Assembly: GCF_025685425.1 (NCBI RefSeq)
Contig: NZ_JAGTAS010000026.1
Span: 62,001 to 126,000 of the forward strand
Direction of reading: 5' to 3'
Source: Terriglobus albidus
GTDB lineage: Bacteria > Acidobacteriota > Terriglobia > Terriglobales > Acidobacteriaceae
Length of the DNA stretch: 64,000 bases
Made by a program: the position numbers and the translations under genes
In this document: positions 51,984-60,866 of the stretch, one piece after another
How the letters are laid out: each line of letters begins with the position of its first letter
How positions within the stretch are numbered: position 1 is the first letter of the stretch
Notes under the pieces: model-generated
What the model was told of the DNA's origin: nothing
What the model saw: only the letters and a program-made list of their open reading frames with translations
The model's database searches: none

Positions 51984-54305
51984 ATGCGTCTTTCCGTGCA
52001 CTCTGGTGCGTTTCTGTGCGTTTTGACCACAGTCGCTCTGGCCCAGCCGGGCCGGGTCTATACCGATGCAGATTATGCCGCCGCTGAGCAGCGGCTTAGC
52101 TACAACGTCAATCCGCTGGTCTATCACCAGGTCAACCGCGTGGAGTGGATGAAGGATGGCCGCTTCTGGTACCGCGATGTTGGCCCAGAGGGAGCGCAGT
52201 TCTTCGTTGTCGATGCGAAGGGAGCCAAGTCTCCCGCGTTCGATGCAAAGAAGGTTGCGGCTTCTCTCAGTGGATTACTGAAGCGCCCTGTGGATGCCGC
52301 GCGGTTGCAGGTCAGCTCGCTGGAAGAGGGGAGCGACGGCAAGTCCCTTGAGATTGGTCTGCAGGGCGGGAGGTTCCTCTGCCAGAAGGCGGACTGGAGC
52401 TGCACCACGATTACGGCGCCGTCCAGTGGAACAGCAGGCCGCCGTTCTCCGGAGGCGCTGAGTCCCGATGGTTCGCAGGCCGCCTTTATCCGTGACTGGA
52501 ACCTGTGGGTACGCGATGTGAAGTCCGGCGGAGAGAAACAGCTCACGACCGATGGCGTGAAGGATTATGGCTACGCCACTGACAACGCCGGCTGGACACA
52601 CTCCGACAGCCCGATCCTGGTCTGGTCGCCCGACGGTAAGAAGATTGCCACCTTCCAGCAGGATCAGCGCAAGACCGGTGACATGTACCTGGTCAATACA
52701 CAGATGGGACATCCGAAGCTGGAACAGTGGAAGTATCCACTGCCCGGCGATAAGGATGTGACGATGATTGAGCGCGTCATCATCGACGTGCCTGCAGCAA
52801 AGGTCCTGCGCCTGAAGATGGAGCCTGACCAGCACCGGTCAACCAACTGCGACGACGTAAGCTGCCGCGGTGGCTCCGGATGGGACGATGTGCAGTGGGC
52901 CGAGGACTGCAAGACTCTGGGCTTTGTCTCCACCTCGCGCGATCACAAGTCCGCGATCTTCCGCATTGCCGACGTCGAAACCGGTGAGATCCGCACCGTG
53001 ATGAATGAGACGGTGAAGACTTACTTTGAAAGTGGCCATGCTGCGGTGGACTGGAAGTATCTGCCGAAGTCGAATGAGCTGCTCTGGTTTTCGCAGCGCA
53101 GTGACTGGGGACATCTGTATCTCTACGATCTGAAGACCGGTTCTTTGAAGAGCCAGATCACCAGCGGGGAGTGGAATGTCTATACCGTGCCGAAGGTGGA
53201 TGAAGAGAAGCGGGAGATCTACTTCACGGGCATGGGCCGCGAAAAGGGCGACCCCTACTTCCATTACTTCTACAAGATCGGTTTTGACGGCAAAGGCCTG
53301 AAGCTGCTGACGCCGGAGACGGCCGATCACAACATTGTGCTCTCGAAGGACGGCAAGCTCTTCGTCGATGCATTCTCCACCGCCGATACGCCGACTATGA
53401 CTGTATTGCGTGACAGTGACGGCAAACAGGTGGCGGAGATTGCGAAGACGGATGTTTCGAAGCTGACCGGATGGATTGCACCTACACCGATTACGGTGAA
53501 GGCGCGTGACGGCAAGACGGATCTCTACGGCTATCTCTACAAACCAGTGAACCTCGATCCGTCGAAGAAGTATCCGGTGATTGACTACATCTATCCGGGG
53601 CCGCAGACGGGTTCCTGTGGCAGCCGCAGCTTCGCGGCGGCGCGCGGCGACAACCAGGCCCTGGCGCAGCTTGGGTTCGTGGTGGTGTGTATCGACGGCA
53701 TGGGAACACCATGGCGCTCGAAGACCTTCCAGGACACCTGGTACGGGAAGATGGGCGACAACACATTGCCAGATCAGGTGGCCGGGATCAAGGAGCTGGC
53801 GGCGAAGAATCCGTGGATGGACCTGAATCGCGTCGGCATGTGGGGACACTCGGGCGGAGGCAATGCAACGGCGGATGCGATGTTTGCTTATCCGGATTTC
53901 TTCAAGGTGGGTATCTCAGAGAGCGGTAACCATGACAACCGTTTGTATGAAGATGACTGGGGCGAACGCTACCAGGGCTTGCTGGAAGTGGGCCCGGATG
54001 GCAAGACCAGCAACTATGACAACCAGTCCAATATCACGCTGGCAAAGAACCTGAAGGGCAAGCTGCTGCTGGCGCATGGAACGATGGACGATAATGTTCC
54101 GCCGTACGAGACGTTGATGGTGGTGGATGCGCTGATCAAGGCGAATAAGAACTTCGATCTGCTGCTGATTCCGAACGCGCATCACGGCTATGGCGATGCT
54201 TCGCGTTACATGATGCGGCGGCGGTGGGATTACTTCGTGACCAACCTGATGGGGGCGACGCCTCCGGCGGAGTACAAGATGAGCACGAAGCCGGATGTGT
54301 TCTAG
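51984..54305 (+). CDS. S9 family dipeptidyl peptidase IV-like enzyme, secreted
   Basis: 773 residues from ATG 51984 (GGAGG ten bases upstream). Signal peptide MRLSVHSGAFLCVLTTVALA. N-terminal beta-propeller (LSPDGSQAAFIRDWNLWVRD, GWTHSDSPILVWSPDGKKIA) followed by the alpha/beta-hydrolase domain: Ser in GMWGHSGGGNATADAMF, Asp in LLAHGTMDDNVPP, His in IPNAHHGYGDASRYM. It cleaves dipeptides, often after proline, from peptide N-termini in the periplasm. A perfect terminator follows. Confidence 0.92.
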   Translation: MRLSVHSGAFLCVLTTVALAQPGRVYTDADYAAAEQRLSYNVNPLVYHQVNRVEWMKDGRFWYRDVGPEGAQFFVVDAKGAKSPAFDAKKVAASLSGLLKRPVDAARLQVSSLEEGSDGKSLEIGLQGGRFLCQKADWSCTTITAPSSGTAGRRSPEALSPDGSQAAFIRDWNLWVRDVKSGGEKQLTTDGVKDYGYATDNAGWTHSDSPILVWSPDGKKIATFQQDQRKTGDMYLVNTQMGHPKLEQWKYPLPGDKDVTMIERVIIDVPAAKVLRLKMEPDQHRSTNCDDVSCRGGSGWDDVQWAEDCKTLGFVSTSRDHKSAIFRIADVETGEIRTVMNETVKTYFESGHAAVDWKYLPKSNELLWFSQRSDWGHLYLYDLKTGSLKSQITSGEWNVYTVPKVDEEKREIYFTGMGREKGDPYFHYFYKIGFDGKGLKLLTPETADHNIVLSKDGKLFVDAFSTADTPTMTVLRDSDGKQVAEIAKTDVSKLTGWIAPTPITVKARDGKTDLYGYLYKPVNLDPSKKYPVIDYIYPGPQTGSCGSRSFAAARGDNQALAQLGFVVVCIDGMGTPWRSKTFQDTWYGKMGDNTLPDQVAGIKELAAKNPWMDLNRVGMWGHSGGGNATADAMFAYPDFFKVGISESGNHDNRLYEDDWGERYQGLLEVGPDGKTSNYDNQSNITLAKNLKGKLLLAHGTMDDNVPPYETLMVVDALIKANKNFDLLLIPNAHHGYGDASRYMMRRRWDYFVTNLMGATPPAEYKMSTKPDVF

Positions 54306-54321
54306 CAGTTGATGTGAATGA

Positions 54322-54363
54322 CGGAAGAGGCATGGCCATAGGCCATGCCTCTTCCGTTTTTGG
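54322..54363 (+). terminator. Terminator after the S9 peptidase gene
   Basis: CGGAAGAGGCATGGCC and GGCCATGCCTCTTCCG form a perfect 16-bp stem with loop ATA, followed by TTTTT. Confidence 0.95.
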
Positions 54364-54540
54364 CTGCCCATACACCGGGTGCCCCGGGTCCCTAAAGGGA
54401 CCTGGGCATTCGAGCGAAGCTCGAATGTTTTGTTTGTCATCCCGAAGGGATCTGCTTCTCTACCACGGTGCGAATCCTTGGTAGAGAAGCAGATTTGTCC
54501 GCTCCCTTTGGTCGCTGCGAAATGACAAACAAAAAGAAGA
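54364..54540. repeat. Inverted dispersed repeat between the S9 and gluQ genes
   Basis: GCCCCGGGTCCC and similar hairpins are followed by a large inverted repeat: TTTTGTTTGTCAT (54429-54441) pairs with ATGACAAACAAAA (54523-54535). Inside it GATCTGCTTCTCTACCA (54451-54467) pairs with TGGTAGAGAAGCAGAT (54479-54494). The right half (AGCAGATTTGTCCGCTCCC and CGCTGCGAAATGACAAAC) recurs at 23141-23170 and 60432-60475. Confidence 0.65.
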
Positions 54541-54556
54541 CATTCGCGTTGAATCG

Positions 54557-55387
54557 CTACTTTGCGAAGCTCTCGATGAGTTGTTGGGGCGAAATGCCCT
54601 GTGCTTGAAGGGTTCTCAACGCAAGTGCATCGTGGCGTTTGGCGAGCCGTTCGCCGTGATCATCCAGCATAAGCTCGGTATGGAAGTAAGCCGGCGTGGG
54701 AAGTCCGAGTGCCTGTTGCAGCAGGATCTGCCGCGCGGTGGACTTCAGCAGATCGCGGCCGCGTACAACCTCGGTGATCCGCATGGCCGCATCATCCACA
54801 ACACAGGCGAGCTGATAACTCGGCAGGCCGTCTTTGCGCCAGATGAGGAAGTCGCCGAAGTCTTTGCCGGCAACGAACTGTTGTGAACCCAGATTAGCGT
54901 CGGTGAATGGAATGACCTCTCTGTCCGGTACACGAAAGCGATAGTTGACGCCGGCAGCGAACGGCTGCGATGTGATCCCGTCGGGACGGCAATGATTGTC
55001 ATAGACCGGTTCGTTATCGTCTTCGGCATGGGGAGCGGCGATCCGCGCCAGGTCTTTGCGGGAGCAGGTGCAGGCGTAGGCCCGCCCCATTGCGAGCAGG
55101 CGCCGCAACGCATCTTCATAGAGAGGCAGCCGATCTGATTGGGTATAGGGAGCAAAGGGGCCGCCGACATCGGGACCTTCCTGCCAGTCGAGCCCAAGCC
55201 ACCGCAGGTCTTCCAACATGGCGGCGGTGAATTCCGGTCTGCATCGCTGGCGGTCCAGATCTTCATTACGCAGCACCAGTACTCCGCTGGCAGCACGCTG
55301 CTGCGCGATCCAGAAAGTACGCGCATGCCCCAGGTGCATATAGCCGGTCGGAGTAGGAGCAATGCGGCCCCGGTAGAGGATGGACAT
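54557..55387 (-). CDS. gluQ: Glutamyl-Q tRNA(Asp) synthetase
   Basis: 276 residues. GluRS-like catalytic domain without the anticodon-binding domain: RIAPTPTGYMHLGHARTFW carries the class-I HIGH signature (HLGH), and GERLAKRHDAL corresponds to KMSKS. Zinc-site Cys and Tyr are in YACTCSRKDL and VYDNHCRP. It attaches glutamate to queuosine at position 34 of tRNA-Asp. No other queuosine gene is adjacent. The start ATG 55387 lies next to the tandem repeat at 55398. Confidence 0.93.
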   Translation of the reverse strand: MSILYRGRIAPTPTGYMHLGHARTFWIAQQRAASGVLVLRNEDLDRQRCRPEFTAAMLEDLRWLGLDWQEGPDVGGPFAPYTQSDRLPLYEDALRRLLAMGRAYACTCSRKDLARIAAPHAEDDNEPVYDNHCRPDGITSQPFAAGVNYRFRVPDREVIPFTDANLGSQQFVAGKDFGDFLIWRKDGLPSYQLACVVDDAAMRITEVVRGRDLLKSTARQILLQQALGLPTPAYFHTELMLDDHGERLAKRHDALALRTLQAQGISPQQLIESFAK

Positions 55388-55397
55388 ATGTCCATCC

Positions 55398-55570
55398 TAG
55401 TTGCTGGTTGCTGGTTGCTGGTTGCTAGTTCCTGGTTGCTAGTTCCTGGTTGCTAGTTGGAGCTCGTTTGCATCTGCTGTCCAGCCCCTCCGGAAGCCGA
55501 TTCGGAAGCGATACCTCGTATACAAGCAAGGATTCAACTAGCAACCAGGAACCAGCAACTAGCAACCAGA
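55398..55570. repeat. Tandem repeat with an inverted second block
   Basis: Units of GTTGCTG and GTTCCTGGTTGCTA are repeated from 55398 to 55459. The reverse complement (ACTAGCAACCAGGAACCAGC and on) is at 55537-55570. The 75 bases between can loop out on a stem of about 30 bp. It fills the space between the divergent gluQ and M2 peptidase genes, directly upstream of both starts. Confidence 0.8.
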
Positions 55571-55583
55571 TATACTTTCGGCC

Positions 55584-57452
55584 ATGCGGAAACTCCTCCT
55601 GAGCTCTCTTTTTGTTGTCACGTGTGTACCGGTATGGTCGCAGAAGGCGCCTACAGCTGCGGATGCGAAAGCCTTTGTCGATAAGGCCAATGCGGAGCTG
55701 CTAAAGCTTTCCACCGATGCCTCGCACGCGGAGTGGATTGCGGAAACGTACATCACCGATGACACGGAATCGAATACGGCGCTGCAGAATGAGCGCGTCG
55801 CTGCTCGTTCGCTGGAGTTGACGGCAGAGAGCCATAAGTTCGACAAGGTTAAGCTGCCGGACGATCTCCGCCGTCAGATCCTGCTGCTGCAGCTTGGTGC
55901 GCCCGCCGCGCCCAAGGATCCGAAGTTGCTGGCGGAGGAGACGCAGCTTGCAGCGCAGTTGACCGGCATGTACGGCAAGGGCAAGTTCTGTGTGGAACCA
56001 CAGAAGTGCGAGGGAATCGATCCCTTGTCACAGATCATGGCCAAGTCCCGTGATCCTGAGGAGCTCAAGAAGATCTGGGTGGGATGGCACGACGTCGGTG
56101 CCCCCATGCGCCAAAAGTACAGGCGCTTCATCGAGCTGCAGAATATCGGTGCGAAGGAGCTGGGGTACAAGGACACAGGAGAGTTGTGGCGCGCGGGATA
56201 TGACATGACTCCGGCGGAATTTTCTGCGGAGCTGGAGCGTGCCTGGACCCAGTTGCAGCCGCTTTACGATGAGCTATTTACCTATGTCCGCACACGGCTG
56301 ATCACGAAGTATGGCAAAGCGGCAGAGCGCGCTGATGGAAAGATTCCCGCGCACTTACTCGGCAACATGTGGGCACAGGAGTGGGGCAATATCTATGACA
56401 TCGTCGCCCCCACAGATCCGCAACTGGCACAGTACAAGCCGGTCAACCTGGAAGAGGCATTGAAGAAGCAGATCGCGGCGAAAGATCCGGCAGCGGCGCC
56501 CGCATTTGCGTCTGGGACGGACCTAACAAGCGATGCCGGTCAGGCAGCGAAGCTGGCAGCAGGCAAAGCGATGGTGCGCTATGGTGAAAGCTTCTTTACC
56601 TCTCTCGGCTTTCCAGCTCTGCCCGCCACCTTCTGGGAACGTTCGCAGTTCGTGCATCCGCGGGACCGTGACGTTGTGTGCCACGCTTCCGCCTGGGATC
56701 TGGATTCGGTTGATGACCTCCGGGTAAAGATGTGTATCGAGGTGAACGACGACTACTTCACCACCGTGCACCATGAGCTTGGGCACAACTTTTACCAGCG
56801 CGCCTATAACAAGCAGCCATTCCTCTTCCGTGGCGGAGCGAATGACGGATTCCATGAGGCGATCGGAGATGCCGTCGCGCTGTCGATTACACCTTCCTAT
56901 TTGAAGGCGCTGGGACTGAGCGGATCGGAGCCTCCTGCTGAAGCCGATATTCCGCTGCAGCTCCGCACGGCGCTGGATAAGATCGCGTTCCTTCCCTTTG
57001 CTCTGGCGCTCGATAAGTGGCGGTGGGGTGTGTTCTCCGGAGAGATCAAGCCTGCGGATTACAACAAAGCCTGGTGGGAGCTGCGGGGCAAGTATCAGAA
57101 GGTCGCGCCTCCGGTGGATCGCTCCGAGGCCGACTTCGATGCGGGAGCAAAGATGCATGTGCCCAGCAACGTGCCCTATGCCCGCTACTACCTGGCGCGC
57201 ATCTACCAGTTCCAGTTCTATAAGGCCATGTGCGATGCCAGCGGGTATCGAGGACCATTGAATCGTTGCAGCTTCTTCGGGTCGAAAGCCGCGGGAAATA
57301 AGTTGGCAAAGATGCTGGAGGCAGGGCAATCACAACCCTGGCAACAGACTCTCAAAGAGATGACCGGCAGCGATCATCTCGATGCACAGGCGATGGCGGA
57401 GTACTTCGCTCCCTTATACGCCTGGCTTAAAGTGCAGAACGCAAAAAAATAA
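55584..57452 (+). CDS. M2 family peptidyl-dipeptidase (ACE-like), secreted
   Basis: 622 residues. Signal peptide MRKLLLSSLFVVTCVPVWSQ. The ACE fold is all helical, with the zinc motif in VHHELGHNFYQRAY, the third ligand Glu in DGFHEAIGDAVALSITPSYL and the conserved CHASAWDL before it. It removes C-terminal dipeptides from peptides in the periplasm, fitting the nearby S9 peptidase in a peptide-use role. Its promoter must lie within or beside the inverted tandem repeat upstream. Confidence 0.93.
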   Translation: MRKLLLSSLFVVTCVPVWSQKAPTAADAKAFVDKANAELLKLSTDASHAEWIAETYITDDTESNTALQNERVAARSLELTAESHKFDKVKLPDDLRRQILLLQLGAPAAPKDPKLLAEETQLAAQLTGMYGKGKFCVEPQKCEGIDPLSQIMAKSRDPEELKKIWVGWHDVGAPMRQKYRRFIELQNIGAKELGYKDTGELWRAGYDMTPAEFSAELERAWTQLQPLYDELFTYVRTRLITKYGKAAERADGKIPAHLLGNMWAQEWGNIYDIVAPTDPQLAQYKPVNLEEALKKQIAAKDPAAAPAFASGTDLTSDAGQAAKLAAGKAMVRYGESFFTSLGFPALPATFWERSQFVHPRDRDVVCHASAWDLDSVDDLRVKMCIEVNDDYFTTVHHELGHNFYQRAYNKQPFLFRGGANDGFHEAIGDAVALSITPSYLKALGLSGSEPPAEADIPLQLRTALDKIAFLPFALALDKWRWGVFSGEIKPADYNKAWWELRGKYQKVAPPVDRSEADFDAGAKMHVPSNVPYARYYLARIYQFQFYKAMCDASGYRGPLNRCSFFGSKAAGNKLAKMLEAGQSQPWQQTLKEMTGSDHLDAQAMAEYFAPLYAWLKVQNAKK

Positions 57453-57518
57453 AGCTAACCGGCAGCACTTCCTCCGGTCTAAGTCACAAGCCGGGCCAAT
57501 TGCTTTAAACGGGAATGA

Positions 57519-57562
57519 TTGACATACAAATCATTTCGTTGCAGTATTACGAAGTAATTCGT
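57519..57562 (+). promoter_or_regulatory. Promoter and inverted repeat upstream of the second TonB-type receptor
   Basis: TTGACA (57519-57524), 17 bases, then CAGTAT (57542-57547). ACGAA and TTCGT around GTAA (57549-57562) form an inverted repeat just after the -10 box, a fit place for a repressor. Confidence 0.4.
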
Positions 57563-57611
57563 ACATCGATTCTATTTTCCCGGATGCTGAGTAGGGGAGG
57601 GGTTCCGCTCG

Positions 57612-60410
57612 ATGAGAACCGTGCTGCGTTTTTTTGCCTTGTCTGTTTGCCTTTGGGCCGCTGCGCTGATTGCGCAGGCTGTGCCGCATGTATCGCAGGT
57701 TTCGTTGACGGTGCTCGATACCTCCGGTGCCGCAATTCCGGGGGCGACGGTGCACGTCTCTCCGCAGCTTGGAGAGGATCGACAGACCGATGGTCAGGGA
57801 AATGTGGCGATACCCTTGCCGGCCGGAAGCTATGACATCACCGTCAAGGCAGAGAACTTTCGTGAACGCACGATGAAAAAAGTGCTCGTCCTCGACAGCA
57901 GAACTACGCCGTTGTCAGTGGTGCTGGTTGTCGCGGGTGAAGACGAGGTCGTCGAGGTCTCTGGCGAGGAGCAGGTCTCGAACGACAGCAGCTCGAATAA
58001 AAGCGCCCTGGTCTTCAAAGGTGACAAGCTCGATACGCTCTCGGACGATCCGGAGATGATGCAGCAGCAGCTTACGTCGCTGGCCGGTGGCGATCCCACC
58101 AATCCTCCGCAGCTTTATGTGGATGGCTTTGCTCACGGAGAGCTTCCTCCGAAGGAGAGCATCCGCGAGATACGCGTCAATCAGAATCCGTTCTCGCCTT
58201 ACTACGATCAGTTCGGCGGCGGCCGCATTGAGGTCTTTACCAAACCGGGAGCCAATAAGCTGCACGGCAACGTTGCCACCAACTTCGGAGCGCAGGCGCT
58301 CAACGCCAACAATCCGTATGCGGCTTCGGTGCTGCCGTATACGAACTACTATCTCGATGGCGGCGTGAATGGTCCTCTGGGCAAGAACAGCTCCTTCTAT
58401 TTCACCTGGCAGCAGCGAGGCGTCTCGGCCAATCAGATCATCAATGCAACCGTGCTGGACTCGAGCCTGAATCCCGTCAATGTGCAGCAGACCATCGCCA
58501 ACAAGCGGTCTGTCCAGAATGACTCCGTCCGGCTCGATCATCAGTTCGGCAAGAAGAACACATTGATCGGGCGCTACAGCTACAGTAGCGTTCTGGTGCC
58601 GGCCTCAGGGGCGGGACAACTCGTGCTTGCATCGCAGGCCTATCGGAACAGCGTCCGGACAGATACTTTCCAACTCACCGATACTCACATCTTCAGTCCA
58701 AAGGTGGTGCTGGACTCCGCGGTGCAGTATCTGCGCAGCAAGACGAGCAGCGATGCCACATCGAATACACCCTCGCTGATCGTGCAGGGTTCCTTCAGCA
58801 GCGGAGCCAACACCATCCAGCAGGAGCACGATCACCAGGACCGTATCGAGCTGCGCGAAGAGGCATCGATCTCTTCGGGAAATCACTATCTTAGGACCGG
58901 CTTCCGCTATCGCTGGTATCACGATTCGAATCTCTCGCGAGCCGGCTACAACGGCCAGTTCATCTTTCCTTCGCTGGCCGCCTATCGCATCACGCTCGAT
59001 GGCATTCAGCGCGGCCTTACTCCCGCGGCAATCCGCGCGGCCGGTGGAGGAGCGACGCAGTTCTCGTTGACGGCAGGTACTCCCACGGCGGCTGTGAGCG
59101 TCGGAGATCTGGGCGTGTACTTCGATGACGAATGGAAGCTGAACCGGAACTTCACATTGAACCTGGGTATCCGCTTCGAATCGCAGACGGGAATTCCTGA
59201 TCACTTCGATCCCGCACCGCGTGTGGGCTTTGCCTGGTCTGTCCTGCATCATGGGAAAGCCAAGGAGCCTTTCTTTGTGATTCGCGGCGGCTTTGGCATC
59301 TTTTATCAGCGGTTCGATGCCGGCAATATCCTTCGCACCTATCGCCAGAATGGCGTGACGCAACAGGCATTCATCGTTCAGAATCCCGACTTCTATCCCA
59401 ATATTCCGCCACCCTCTTCGTTGCCGCAGTATCTGAATACCATCTACCGGCTTGATCCCAATCTGCGGTCGCCGATGCAAATGCAAGGAATGGTCTCGGT
59501 CGATCACAGCCTGGGCAAGTACGGCTCTATCTCGGTGCAGTACTACCAGCGCAAATCCACGCACCAGTGGACGTCGCTGAATATTAATGCGCCGCTACCA
59601 GGTACGTATGATCCCAGCAATCCCAGCAGCGGAGTGCGGCCGCTGGGAGGAAACAGCAATCTGTATCAGTTCTCCTCCAACGGTCTGTCAGAGGGCCGCA
59701 CCCTGGGTATCAATGGCAATTTCAACGTGACGAAGTCTCTCAACCTGTGGTCATTCGTTGGCTTTGCGCATCAGGAAGGCAACGTCAACTTCAGTACCAG
59801 CAGCTCTTCGGGTTTCTTCCCGTCGAACTCGTACAACCTCAATGCCGACTACGGCCGTCTCGCGGGGTTCTCTCCGATACGCTACTTCGGCGGAGCGAAC
59901 TTCAAACCAGGCTGGGGCACGGCCTTCAACGTTTTCATGTCCGCATGGTCGCAGTCGAACTTCAACATCACGACCGGTACCGATTTGAATGGAGACGCGC
60001 AGTACAACGACCGGCCGGCATTTGCGACCGATCTGACGCGTTCCTCGGTGGTGCGGACGGCTTGGGGTAATTTCGATACCAAGCCAATGGCCGGGCAGAC
60101 GATCATTCCGATCAACTACGGCACTGCGCCGGGGCTTTTCTACATGGAGCTGTATTTCAACAAGAACTTCTACTTCGGCAAGCGGCCGGAGTCGGCCAAA
60201 GATACGGCGAAAGAGAAGCTGCCGCAGAAACCATATCGCTTTCAGATCGGTGTCGGCGCAGACAACCTGCTGAATACGAATAATCCTGGAGCGCCTGTTG
60301 GGGTGTTGAGCTCTCCGTACTTTGGCAAATCCATTTCGCTGAACACGCCGTTTACGAATAACAGCGCGGCGAATCGTGCGTTGTTGATGCGGGGGGCGTT
60401 TTTCTTCTAA
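57612..60410 (+). CDS. TonB-dependent receptor-like protein with carboxypeptidase-regulatory domain
   Basis: 932 residues. Signal peptide at 1-24 (LRFFALSVCLWAAALIAQA). The carboxypeptidase-regulatory-like domain at about 28-110 (VSLTVLDTSGAAIPGATVHV) is followed by a plug-like region with PPQLYVDGFAHGELPPKESI and FGGGRIEVFTKPGANKLHGN, then an outer-membrane barrel ending MRGAFFF, with a terminal Phe typical of outer-membrane proteins. It probably imports a substrate through the outer membrane with TonB. GGAGG lies 12 bases upstream of the ATG. It follows the M2 peptidase, so a peptide ligand is possible but not shown. Confidence 0.85.
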   Translation: MRTVLRFFALSVCLWAAALIAQAVPHVSQVSLTVLDTSGAAIPGATVHVSPQLGEDRQTDGQGNVAIPLPAGSYDITVKAENFRERTMKKVLVLDSRTTPLSVVLVVAGEDEVVEVSGEEQVSNDSSSNKSALVFKGDKLDTLSDDPEMMQQQLTSLAGGDPTNPPQLYVDGFAHGELPPKESIREIRVNQNPFSPYYDQFGGGRIEVFTKPGANKLHGNVATNFGAQALNANNPYAASVLPYTNYYLDGGVNGPLGKNSSFYFTWQQRGVSANQIINATVLDSSLNPVNVQQTIANKRSVQNDSVRLDHQFGKKNTLIGRYSYSSVLVPASGAGQLVLASQAYRNSVRTDTFQLTDTHIFSPKVVLDSAVQYLRSKTSSDATSNTPSLIVQGSFSSGANTIQQEHDHQDRIELREEASISSGNHYLRTGFRYRWYHDSNLSRAGYNGQFIFPSLAAYRITLDGIQRGLTPAAIRAAGGGATQFSLTAGTPTAAVSVGDLGVYFDDEWKLNRNFTLNLGIRFESQTGIPDHFDPAPRVGFAWSVLHHGKAKEPFFVIRGGFGIFYQRFDAGNILRTYRQNGVTQQAFIVQNPDFYPNIPPPSSLPQYLNTIYRLDPNLRSPMQMQGMVSVDHSLGKYGSISVQYYQRKSTHQWTSLNINAPLPGTYDPSNPSSGVRPLGGNSNLYQFSSNGLSEGRTLGINGNFNVTKSLNLWSFVGFAHQEGNVNFSTSSSSGFFPSNSYNLNADYGRLAGFSPIRYFGGANFKPGWGTAFNVFMSAWSQSNFNITTGTDLNGDAQYNDRPAFATDLTRSSVVRTAWGNFDTKPMAGQTIIPINYGTAPGLFYMELYFNKNFYFGKRPESAKDTAKEKLPQKPYRFQIGVGADNLLNTNNPGAPVGVLSSPYFGKSISLNTPFTNNSAANRALLMRGAFFF

Positions 60411-60866
60411 GGGTGAGCATGATCGTATTTTCGTTTGTCATTTCGTAGCGACCGAAGGGAGCGGAGAAATCTGGTTCTCTACCTATAGCGATTGGGGTGT
60501 TCCTAAAGCGGGTCCTTCGCTAATCACCCCAGCGAACAAGTTCGCTGGGGACCCCGAACGCTCAGGATGACAGCCAAATAGCCGTTGTATGAGCGCTGAA
60601 GGCGCGTTCTATACCAGCCTGGGGCAACGCCCCAGGTACGGTGCCACAAAGTTATTAAAGGGCTGAAGGCCCGCTCTATATAACGATCTTCAATCCCAGA
60701 CCTATCATTTATCGAAATGCAATTCCATGCATCGCGAGAAAGACGCGGAAACAGCGGATGAGAGAGATTGTGCAATTGCGGGACTATAGATCGGGCCTTC
60801 AGCCCTCAGGCCTCTTTACTATCCGCAAACCTGGGGCGTTGCCCCAGGCTGGTATAGGTCGCGCCT
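60411..60866. repeat. Intergenic region of dispersed repeats
   Basis: No gene seen. In order: the TTTGTCATTTCGTAGCGACC block (60435-60475); the 24-bp palindrome (CCCCAGCGAAC / GTTCGCTGGGG, 60527-60550); GCGCTGAAGGCGCG and CTGGGGCAACGCCCCAGG near 60593-60637; GGGCTGAAGGCCCGC near 60660. Copies of the last three recur in inverted orientation at 60790-60880 (CCTGGGGCGTTGCCCCAGG). The whole region can fold into a long hairpin. Confidence 0.65.

Noticed and set aside
55398-55459. CRISPR-like repeat array
   Set aside because: The units are contiguous 7-14 bp tandem repeats without spacers.
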